Source: Anadara kagoshimensis
Taxonomy: Eukaryota; Mollusca; Bivalvia; Arcoida; Arcidae
Length of the DNA stretch: 64,000 nt
Assembly: GCA_021292105.1 (NCBI GenBank)
Contig: CM037869.1
Span: 50,031,234 to 50,095,233, forward strand
Direction: 5' to 3'
Below the pieces are notes generated by a model. It was given only the letters and a program-made list of their open reading frames with translations, was not told the origin of the DNA and made no database searches. Made by a program: the position numbers and the translations under genes. Shown in pieces: positions 43,215 to 52,863 of the stretch (its first letter is position 1; every line of letters starts with the position of its first letter).

Positions 43215-43394
43215 TAATGAAAATAACAAAAGGTTTGTCCACCATGGAATTTTGTTATTTAAAATTCCTATAATCAAAGCTTAGGAACTTCGCTTCGCGT
43301 TAGTGAAAACACATTACAACATTGTTTCATTGTACTTTAAAAACGTCGCAAACACATGTCACTTACTACAACACGCGCCACGTTACAGTAGTCA

Positions 43395-43615
43395 GGCTTA
43401 GGTATATCAAAAATCCATGTTTAAATCACAATCCAAAACGTTAACCACAAACGTACCGATCCGGTTCAAAACACAATCCTAAAAGGCAGCCACAAACATA
43501 CGGCCGATCCATGTTCAAATCACAAACACAACTGTAAACTTATACACAGGAACTGAAACCGGTTGCTCCGGCAGGACATCTTCCTGTACACCACCAATTA
43601 AATTCTATATAAAAT
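43395..43615 (-). pseudogene. RT-H 3'UTR with its terminus triplicated
   Basis: Three copies of the ~47-bp terminal unit (CCATGTTTAAATCACAATCC, GATCCGGTTCAAAACACAAT, GATCCATGTTCAAATCACAA) precede GAACTGAAACCGGTTGCTCC GGCAGG. It is the same amplification unit as at 24530-25560. Confidence 0.7.
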
Positions 43616-43689
43616 TATGATTTGTGAATAGAAATATCCAAAATGTCTTGATGTGGTCTTTCTTTGCTTTTCAGTAAAATGAGAAATTT

Positions 43690-46090
43690 AAGTGTAGAAT
43701 AAAAATATAAGTTCGCCCTAAGCACTTCCGGTCTAGCCAGCTACATCCGCCACGTGTAACATAAAGAAACAATCGCCATCTATTCTCCGTATCGTGCAAA
43801 TTTTCATGTTTTTTTTTAGTAAAATTTAAAATTGTACAGGCGGATACCAATGAATGCCCTTCCTATGTTTATCCCGTCTAGCTAGCTACACCCGCCACAT
43901 GTAAAATAAAAATTTAAAACGAAAGAACCAATCATTTGTGGCTTATCTTAAAAAATTGTCGTGTATTTCAACTAAAATTTAAAATGTTGATGAAGAATAC
44001 CGATGGATGCCTTCCTAAGCACTCAAAACGAAGCGACCAATCAAATCTATTCTCCGTATCGTACTGATTTTCATGGATTTGAGTGGAGGGTAAAAACTGG
44101 AGTCCTTCCTAAGCACTTCGTGTTTAGCTAACAACGTGCGTCATGTGTAAAAGAAAATTGAAAAAGAAAAGAACAATCAATCTATTTTTCATATTGTACG
44201 GATTTTCATGTTTCTTAGTACAATTTGAAATTTTTATAGAGTACACAAACTTAAGACCTTCCTAAGTACTTCCGGTCTAGCTAACAACACCCCTCATATG
44301 TAAAAGAAAAATTGAAAAACGAAAGGAACAACCAAATCTATTCTTCGTATCCTACGGAATATCATGATTTCTACCTGGTAAAATTTGAAATTCTAATGAA
44401 GCAATCATATAGAACTTCCTAGGCACCTCATGTCTAGCTAGATACATCCGTCATTATAACATGAAAAAAAAAGAAAAAAAAAAGCTAAATCTATTCTTCG
44501 TATCCTACTGGTTTTCATGTTATTTTCAGTAAAATTTGAAATTCTAATGAAGAATACTAATTGAACTACATCCGTCATATGTAACAGGAAAAAAAACTAA
44601 ATCTATTCTTCGTATCCTACTGGTTTTCATGTTATTTCCAGTAAAATTTGAAATTCTAATGAAGAATACTAATTGAACTACATCCGTCATATGTAACAGG
44701 AAAAAAACTAACTAAATCTATTCTTCGTATCCTACTGGTTTTCATGTTATTTCCAGTAAAATTTGAAATTCTAATGAAGAATACTAATTGAACTGCATCC
44801 GTCATATGTAACAGGAAAAAAAAACTAAATCTATTCTTCGTATCCTACTGGTTTTCATGTTATTTTCAGTAAAATTTGAAATTCTAATGAAGAATACTAA
44901 TTGAACTACATCCGTCATATGTAACAGGAAAAAAAACTAAATCTATTCTTCGTATCCTACTGGTTTTCATGTTATTTTCAGTAAAATTTGAAATTCTAAT
45001 GAAGAATACTAATTGAACTACATCCGTCATATGTAACAGGAAAAAAACTAACTAAATCTATTCTTCGTATCCTACTGGTTTTCATGTTATTTTCAGTAAA
45101 ATTTGAAATTCTAATGAAGAATACTAATTGAACTACATCCGTCATATGTAACAGGAAAAAAAAACTAAATCTATTCTTCGTATCCTACTGGTTTTCATGT
45201 TATTTTCAGTAAAATTTGAAATTCTAATGAAGAATACTAATTGAACTACATCCGTCATATGTAACAGGAAAAATAAAAAAAGCTTAATCTATTCTTCGTA
45301 TATATCCTACTGGTTTTCATGTTATTTCCAGTAAAATTTGAAATTCTAATGAAGAATACTAATTGAACTACATCCGTCATATGTAACAGGAAAAAAAAAC
45401 TAAATTTTCAGTAAAATTTGAAATTCTAATGAAGAATACTAATTGAACTACATCCGTCATATGTAACAGGAAAAAAAAACTAAATCTATTCTTCGTATCC
45501 TACTGGTTTTCATGTTATTTTCAGTAAAATTTGAAATTCTAATGAAGAATACTAATTGAACTACATCCGTCATATGTAACAGGAAAAAAACTAACTAAAT
45601 CTATTCTTCGTATCCTACTGGTTTTCATGTTATTTTCAGTAAAATTTGAAATTCTAATGAAGAATACTAATTGAACTACATCCGTCATATGTAACAGGAA
45701 AAAAAACTAAATCTATTCTTCGTATCCTACTGGTTTTCATGTTATTTTCAGTAAAATTTGAAATTCTAATGAAGAATACTAATTGAACTACATCCGTCAT
45801 ATGTAACAGGAAAAATAAAAAAAGCTTAATCTATTCTTCGTATATATCCTACTGGTTTTCATGTTATTTCCAGTAAAATTTGAAATTCTAATGAAGAATA
45901 CTAATTGAACTACATCCGTCATATGTAACAGGAAAAAAAAACTAAATCTATTCTTCGTATCCTACTGGTTTTCATGGTTTTTTTCCCCAGTAAAAATTTG
46001 AAATTCTAATGAAGAATACAATATATGAACAAGTTATTCCTAAGCATCTCATATCTAGCTAGATACACCCGCCACATGTAAAAGAAAAAG
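43690..46090. repeat. 112-150-bp satellite derived from RT-H 3'UTR
   Basis: Older divergent units (43690-44440) keep RT-H text: AAGCACTTCCGGTCTAGCCA, GCTACATCCGCCACGTGTAA, then AAATCTATTCTCCGTATCG. Younger units (44440-46010) are ~112-115 bp and nearly identical: CTACATCCGTCATATGTAAC, AAATCTATTCTTCGTATCCT, TGGTTTTCATGTTATTTTCA, TTCTAATGAAGAATACTAAT. Variant markers (CTAACTAAATC at 45048 and 45591; AGCTTAATC at 45281 and 45823) repeat about 542 bases apart. Outlying units occur at 46180-46310 and 47340-47420. Confidence 0.9.
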
Positions 46091-46533
46091 TGAAAACGTA
46101 AGGAACGATCGAATTTATTCTCCGTATCGAATGGAATTTCATGCATTTGAACAAAATTCACAGGAAGATACTAGGGGACGTCCTTCCTATGCGCATCCTG
46201 TCTAGCAAGCTACATCGGCTACCCGCAATATGTGAAAAGAAAATTGAAATCAACTCTATCTCCGCATCGTACTGATTTTCATGTTTCTTTCTACTAAAAG
46301 GATGTCTTCGGAAAATATAAGCAAATGACCCATAGGAAAATTTCATGCATGTCAATTTATATTAATAAAATATTGGTCAAAAGTACTTCCTATAAGTTTG
46401 TTCTAAAGTGTCACGTGAAAAACAGATATCTCTGGTAACGGATAAGTACTTCTATATGTACATGAAAACTGTGATTCAAGGCAAAAATGGTTATTTCCAT
46501 ACATTTGACTGTATATATATTGCAATTTCATAC

Positions 46534-46634
46534 TGATGGCAGGCCTGCCCGTGAACAAAACCGACATAAAAATAGGTATTTAATTTTGTTTTCACTGACC
46601 TAAAGATTATCCACGGCCATGCCTGCCATCATGG
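46534..46634. repeat. Short inverted repeat (possible MITE)
   Basis: TGATGGCAGGCCTGCCCGTG pairs with the reverse complement of CACGGCCATGCCTGCCATCA about 60 bases on. Confidence 0.55.
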
Positions 46635-46724
46635 TGAAAAATTGAAAAACGCTTAAAAGTTAAACCATTATCCTTGTCCGTAACTCATACATTATAGCGT
46701 ATATAAAGCGTTTGTAAGCTTCGG

Positions 46725-46812
46725 TAGCTCGGTGGTAAAGTATGTGGACTGCTAAGATATCACGAAATGCTACTCTTTTAATGTGTGGGTTCGAATCCCA
46801 TACATTGCACGG
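46725..46812 (+). repeat. tRNA-Ser-like pseudogene or SINE head
   Basis: TAGCTCGGTGGTAAAGTATG is an A-box region, GGACTGCTAAGA resembles a Ser(GCT) anticodon arm, a long variable arm follows, and GTGGGTTCGAATCCCATA is a perfect T arm. The acceptor and anticodon stems do not pair, so it should not be functional. Confidence 0.5.
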
Positions 46813-47570
46813 GACTTTGTTTTTAAATTTTTCCCATTTTTGTATCTTAAAAACACATTATTTACGAAATTATATTTAACTCAGTTATAAGTGAATAAGT
46901 TATAATATTTTTTTCGTCAAAAGTTAATGTTGAAGCAAATTGTATAAGCATAGATATTGATACATATAACAAGACAAAGCAAAGTGAAAGTCTTGTATAC
47001 AACATGCCGTTTCAACAACGTGCTTGTTGTAATAAAAGAGTATCATGGCTGTAGGTTTGCTTGTAATCTGGAACAACGAGTTAAAAATGCTGCTGGGGCA
47101 TCGGTAAATCACAAAAATAATTTACTTTCGATTTAAAGTATATTTATGCATTGTACAGCCATTTTTACTACGGATTTAAACTGAAACGTTATCACCGATT
47201 AAGTGACAGAAAACACTATTTTATATAACAGTGGCCTCATACAGCCATACCATGCATATTCCTGTGGGTCAATAGCTCGCAAAAACCGAAGACATCCTTT
47301 GAATTTTTTTAGGGATACAAATGGAATTCAAAGTCTATTGTCTATCTAATCCTACTCCCGTCACATGTAAAAGAAAAATTGAAAATCAAGTCTATTCTCC
47401 ATATCGTACGTAATTTCCGTAAATACATTTATTGCGTGGCTGTTACACATTAGACTCATGATTAGAAGATACACTTAGTTTTATTGATGTATATAAATTA
47501 TTTATAAATTATTCTGCTATATAATGGTTAGTAGTTGTGAGGAAATAATCATTAATATATTATCCCAACT
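46813..47570. other. Mostly non-coding, one satellite outlier
   Basis: Only the satellite-like unit at 47340-47420 (CCGTCACATGTAAAAG, TCTATTCTCCATATCGTACG) is recognised. Confidence 0.45.
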
Positions 47571-47574
47571 TAAC

Positions 47575-48300
47575 CTGGAGGGATCAGCTGATCTTCAAAA
47601 ACGAGCAGGGGTTCTTATCACCAGAAATGAGAAGGAGTCAGCTGATCTTCAAGAACGAGCAGGGGTGATTTATCACCAGAAATGAGAAGGTGTCAGCTGA
47701 TCTTCAAGAACGTGAAAGGGTGATTTTATTTTCAGGAATGAGAAGGGAAAAGCTGATCTTCAAGAACGAGAAGGGGTCAGCTGATCTTCAGGAATGAGAG
47801 GGAATCGGATATCTTCAGGAACGAGAATGGATCGACTGACTTTAGGAACGAGAAGGGGTGATTTATTTCTAGGAATGAGAAGAGATCAATTTGTTTTCAG
47901 GAATGAGAAGTTACCGGTATCAGCTGATCTTCAGGAATGAGAAGAGATCAGCTGATCTTCAGGAATGAGAAGGGAGCAATTTATTCTCAGGTATGAGAAA
48001 AAAATCAGTGCTTTTCTCGGGAATAAGAAGGGATCAGCTGATCTTCAGGAACGAGAAGGGGACATTTATCTTCAGGAATGAGAAGAGATCAATTTGTTGT
48101 CAAGAATGAGAAGAGATAAGCTGATCTTCAGGAATAAGAAGGGATCAACTTATTCTCAGGAATGAGAAGGGATCAATTTATTTTCAGGAATGAGAAAGCG
48201 ACAATTTATCTTCAGGAATAAGGGGTCATGATATCTATAAGAATTAGAAGGGATAAGTGATCTAAGTAAATAAGAATAGGATCAGATGCCTGAAAAGAAA
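47575..48300. repeat. ~29-bp minisatellite, about 23 units
   Basis: The consensus is GATCAGCTGATCTTCAGGAA followed by TGAGAAGGG. GATCAGCTGATC is self-complementary, so each unit can form a hairpin. Variants with GATCAATTTATTTTCAGG alternate. Divergence rises at both ends. Confidence 0.9.
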
Positions 48301-48844
48301 CCCGTTTTTTTCCTCGGGAATGAAATGATATCGATATATTTTCAAAACTTAAAAATCACATTGAAAAATACAACTTGAAATTTCACAGACAAAAAATTCT
48401 GCGCATTCGAACAATGGAACAATATTTCCAATACTTTCAATTTATTTAGAAGATAAAGCGTGCTATGAAAGATTTATTGAAAACCATTCAAATGAAACAT
48501 TTCTGTTCCAGTGGTTTATATTCACGGTATAGATTTTTTTAAAAAAGTCCTTTCAGGGATGAAAACGCTAAAATAAATAATAAATGCAAAATGTCTAAAA
48601 TGTTTATCCTGGTCGCAGTTTTCAATTTACAGACTATACATGCATAATATATATGAATTAAAAAAATACCTTTACAATTTCATCAATTTTCAACCTTTTC
48701 TCTATCCTTTTTGTGTGTTTATTGGTTGTTTGTTGTTGTTTTGTTTGTTTTCTTAAAGAAGTTTATATTTTTAATTTTCATCTAAAACTTTTCTATTTTC
48801 TGTTTCGTTCTTTGTTTCCATTAAATAAGTAAAGTTTCACTTAC

Positions 48845-48930
48845 CTTATGATTTTCTTTCTACACGACATATCCCGTTTTTTAATCTCCTCCGATTTCTT
48901 CTTCCTGCCAGCCATCAATATAACTGACAT
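48845..48930 (-). CDS. First coding exon of a host gene candidate
   Basis: On the minus strand, ACCAAAATG gives a favourable start (A at -3). The exon reads MSVILMAGRKKKSEEIKKRD and MSCRKKII, then the bases AG, and ends at a textbook donor, AAG followed by GTAAGT (donor at 48844-48843). An internal ATG at the sixth codon (MAGRKKK...) is an alternative start. The product begins with a lysine/arginine-rich, probably nuclear or cytosolic, N-terminus without a signal peptide. The exit phase (two bases) matches the entry of the exon at 19222-19313, implying an intron of about 29.5 kb unless exons between were missed. I do not recognise the protein. Confidence 0.55.
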
Positions 48931-49420
48931 TTTGGTAATCTTCTGATTTTTAACTTCGCAATAAAATCAAAAACTTCAAACTTAAACACACTTATACTTA
49001 AAAAATCGCAGAAAAAGTACTAAAAATAATATCCGTTCTCCTATTCAGTTCTAATTTTAAAAATTTCAAAGGAAATCAACTTTTCGAATGACTAGCTCTC
49101 AGCATTAATTCAGAAACAATTGAATTATTTAAGGTAAGCTCGTGAACGCCTGGTGTAATCACTGGAATGATTTTAACTTGTTCTTTCTTGTTCACCTATA
49201 GCAAATAAATTGTTGGTATCATTCCTTTATTTGCACTTTGTACGGCTGTTAAGCGGGTTGCGAGAAGTTTAAATGCGTCTACAAGTCGGGTAGGCTGAGG
49301 AATCATTCAGGGTCGATGATATTCCATTCATCAGTTAGTGTTATACGCGTGAGGTTTATCACTTAGGATATATACCTGTTACTAGATCATACAACACAAT
49401 AGTTATCGACTGGGCTTAGC
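48931..49420 (-). promoter_or_regulatory. Putative 5'UTR and upstream region of the exon at 48845-48930
   Basis: An acceptor-like TTAAAAATCAG about 15 bases before the start could mean a further 5' non-coding exon. No TATA box or CpG-rich block is evident. Confidence 0.2.
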
Positions 49421-49677
49421 TACAGCACAGACCTGTCCAAGATTTAACACCGAGCTTACAAATTATTGCCACATTGGCAGCTCATCACGGTCCTATGACA
49501 GCTAATTGACAGTTGATCTATATCTTGACAGCTTTTTGATCAATCTATTCGACAGCTGTCATCTATCTCTCGGTAGCTTTAGGACCACTAACTATCAATA
49601 ACTCGGCCATTGGGCAGCTGAATTTTGACTCAATTTTGTTAGCTCAGGTGTTAAACTTTTGACAGGAATGTATTGTA
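49421..49677. mobile_element. M2 MITE, full length
   Basis: TACAGCACAGACCTGTCCAA at the left; GTTAAACTTTTGACAGGAAT and ATTGTA at the right. AACACCGAGCTTACAAATTA is the subterminal part and GACAGCTGTCATCTATCTCT the centre. Confidence 0.85.
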
Positions 49678-50053
49678 GGTACGATATATAATGGGTATAT
49701 ACTGTGTTTATATAATCTGTAGCTATCTAGATAGGCCACCATTAGGTAAAACCAAAGGACCATTCAAAAACGGGAAATAACACAGATCCGTCAATTCTAA
49801 AGCTTTTATGTCTATAGATATATTATTATGATTTCTAAGCTCTGTAATTATATCAAGTTTTTATTTCAGGAGACCGTTAATGCTGTCACGTGGAAAGCTC
49901 ACAATGAAACCAAAAGCATACATTATTAACATGCTTTAGCCATCTTATGTTCAAATCGATAAAACGATATTTTTCATGTAATAAAAACATTTTTGCATAA
50001 GTAAAGCAAACCTTATAATCGGATTTGACCTCAATTCATAAATTCGTTTTACG

Positions 50054-50272
50054 TATCAGAACAGCCATGTCGAAAGCTTAACAATGGGCAAAGGAAAAAG
50101 AGTCGAAAGTTCGACTATCGAGAGTTCGACATGTAGATAGCTATTGGTCGAGAGGTACATAGTAGCTGTCGAAATGCTATCGAAATATAGCTGACGAGGG
50201 GTCGAGCTGAACGGTCAATTTCTAACTAATTCGTTATCTTAGTGTTAAACGTTCGACAGGTCTGTGTTGTAT
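50054..50272. mobile_element. M2 MITE, opposite orientation
   Basis: TATCAGAACAGCCATGTCGA at the left; AACTAATTCGTTATCTTAGT and GTTCGACAGGTCTGTGTTGT at the right. Confidence 0.8.
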
Positions 50273-50279
50273 AAACGTA

Positions 50280-50970
50280 AAGCAGCACTAAGAAGAAACA
50301 TTGGCCTTAACACTTATATTTCTATATATGTACTAAGACTATACAAAAGGTTGGTTCAGAGAATTTTTTTTTGTGAAACCTGGCTATTTTTATATCGCAG
50401 ATTAACGTAAAAGCAATAGAAAGAATAGGTTTTAGCGTTAAATAATGAATGATTTCTATATATGCCAAGACGTTACAAAAGATTTGCCTAAGAGAAAAAA
50501 AAAATATTTTTGTAAAACCTTGCTATTTTTGTATCTGTAAATTCCATTAAAGGAATATTAAGGATAAGCTTTAACCTTAATCCTTTTTTCTATATAGGCC
50601 AAGATGTTTTTATTATTATTAATTTTTTTGTGAAACCGTGTCATTTTTTTATCGGTAAATTTAAGTAAAGCAACACTAAGAGTAAGATTTGACCTCGGTT
50701 CATAAATTCATTCCATATATAACAAGACGTTAACAAGGCTTTGCTCAGAATTGTGTTTGTGGAACCGTGTCATTTTTTGTATCGGTAAATTTACGAAAGC
50801 AATACAAAGAATAAGCTTCTGACATGTTTTATTAATTCTTTATATATATACCAAGACGTTTCTATATATACAAAGATATTACAAAGGTTTTACTCAGAAA
50901 ACAAAATAGTTTTTTTGTGGAACCGTTAATTATCATATTTTATTAATACTCTTTTACCGTCAAAGGTGAA
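50280..50970. repeat. ~120-130-bp tandem repeat, about five units
   Basis: Recurring blocks: CTATATATGCCAAGACGTTA, CAAAAGATTTGCCTAAGAG, TGTGGAACCGTGTCATTTTT and GGTAAATTTACGTAAAGCAA. Diverged. Confidence 0.8.
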
Positions 50971-50982
50971 AGTTGAGTTGAG

Positions 50983-52117
50983 TAATGATGTTTAACGTCC
51001 CAGTCAAGAATATTTTACTTATATCGAGATGTCACCAACTATAGGCGAAGGTGCAATTTTTTCCTGTGCGTTGCGCTGTGTAACGCCGTAGAAACGCGTT
51101 CCGATACGCCTATGCAGAGAATTTAAACGCATAAAAGTGTTAATGCGGCAAAAAGGCTAAATTCCAACGCATAAAGAAAACATTTAAAGCACCGTAATAT
51201 CCTTCACTATCATCACCTACACCACCACCATCACTATCATCGTGATGATGAAAAAAATATTGTTTTTAGTCACTAGACTCACAAGTCCGAATGCATGATG
51301 ACTTGGTTACAGAGACTCCAATACCACAAGATTTATGGAGAGACTAGAGGGCGGAAAAGCAAAAGTCGAAATTCTGCCAAAATCACAATTTAACGACCAT
51401 CAACATTACAGTCATGTCATATACCATTTTTTTAAATTTAATCATAAAATACATTCAAAAAATGGTATAATATTGTCATATACCATTTTTTGAATGTATT
51501 TTATGATTAAATTCAAAAAATGGTATATGACAGTCACCATCGCCGCCGTCGTCATCGTCTCCCTCTCACCATTCTCGCCCTCTATCTCCTTACAATTAGT
51601 ATTACCATTATTAAAAACAACATAAATTCTTATTTATCACCGTCGTCGTCATTATTAATGTCACCACCATCGTTTTTGTCGAGATATAAGCTCTTTTTAA
51701 GATTCATATTAAGTCGTTAAAATGAGTCCTCTTGATTCGTCAAAAAGGCATACTGGCGTCGCATATATAGAAAACACCATCTTTATGCCTTGAGCGCCGC
51801 CGTTTAAACGTGACCGACCTCTTTATGCGTTGACATTCCCCGCAAAGACGTGTCGGGTGCGTTTATTCGGCAGTACCGCTCTGCGGTGTTACAGTGCTGA
51901 TGACATTATACAGGGGAGTTCTTTATCGTGCCAAGCCTACTATGAAAAGGGATCTCGTTTATTTTAAGTTCCAATGCAAAAGACTCGCGCCTTTCATTTC
52001 GTAATGCCGAATGCTTGGCGAAAGAACAGTCACTACCCACTTTCAATTATTGGGTCTGACCCGGTCGGGGTTCGAATTCACGACCTCCAACTTACGGAGC
52101 GAGCATTCTACCATGGC
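50983..52117 (-). mobile_element. tRNA-headed SINE split by a DNA element
   Basis: Tail at 50983-51078 (TTTAACGTCCCAGTCAAGAA, GTGCGTTGCGCTG) and remainder at 51894-52117 (GTGCTGATGACATTATACAG, TTGGGTCTGACCCGGTCGGG, GTTCGAATTCACGACCTCC). The head is truncated after GAGCATTCTACCA, where a palindrome begins at 52123. Confidence 0.85.
51079..51893. mobile_element. 815-bp terminal-inverted-repeat element inside the SINE
   Basis: Left TGTAACGCCGTAGAAACGCG; right in reverse complement TGTAACACCGCAGAGCGGTA. A near-duplicate hexamer flanks it (GCGCTG and GTGCTG). It holds CAT/CAC-rich repeats (51204-51250 and 51533-51680) and a nested ~120-bp palindrome at 51412-51535 (TGTCATATACCATTTTTT and its complement). 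No transposase. Confidence 0.75.
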
Positions 52118-52122
52118 ATCCA

Positions 52123-52221
52123 GATAATTTCGGTCGACATAAAATTATCTCGACATGTTCACTTAATATCACTTTATTAAGTGAACATGTCGAGAAAATT
52201 TTTATGTCGACTGAAATTATG
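52123..52221. repeat. Near-perfect hairpin palindrome
   Basis: ATAATTTCGGTCGACATAAA through TCTCGACATGTTCACTTAAT pairs with ATTAAGTGAACATGTCGAGA through GTCGACTGAAATTAT around a ~10-base loop. Confidence 0.8.
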
Positions 52222-52246
52222 TCGATGTCAACAATTAATAAACCTC

Positions 52247-52660
52247 CAAGGGCGTAGCTGGGCATACGTACATTGTATACGACCTTGCGTAAGTTTATTT
52301 CGTCAAATATCATATTTCAAACTGTTAAAAATAATTATATGACAGCTTTATTATAAAACTCGAAAGCAATACAAAATTTAACCCTCGAAACTGAAACTAT
52401 TATAATGAACGAGACGATTTATGCATATGAAACAATGTACAATTCAGTGGTCGTTCTAAATTCGTTTTGCCTGTGTTTAGTCGAATACTAAAAATTTATC
52501 TGATTTAATCTAATTTTTTTCTTGCAGATAAGGGTAGAAATTTGTTGTAATTTTTCAAAATTTCCTGGGGGAGCATGTCCTCATACCCCCTTGAAAAACT
52601 TTCGACGCATTTTTCACGTTTACTATGCGTAATTTACCAACATGCTTAGCTACGCCCCTG
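52247..52660. mobile_element. M4 hAT-like MITE
   Basis: Left CAAGGGCGTAGCTGGGCATA; right in reverse complement CAGGGGCGTAGCTAAGCATG. ACCTC flanks both sides (52242-52246 and 52661-52665). The CAGGGGCG start is typical of hAT-superfamily ends. No transposase frame. A second copy is at 57682-58062. Confidence 0.75.
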
Positions 52661-52863
52661 ACCTCCATAACAGACAAATAAAACAATTTATGTTAACGAC
52701 ATTTTGTGCACCTAAGAACTGCGTACTAGTGTACTCATTTAAATTATCATACTAGTAAGCCGACTTTGTAATACTGGTTTTAACTGTCACGCAACGAAAC
52801 GTGTACTTTATTTTATAACGAAAGTCAATTAACAGCTTGAGTTATTTTAATCTTTATTTTATG

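Noticed and set aside
46725-46812. A functional tRNA-Ser gene
   Set aside because: The T arm and boxes are good, but the acceptor and anticodon stems do not pair.
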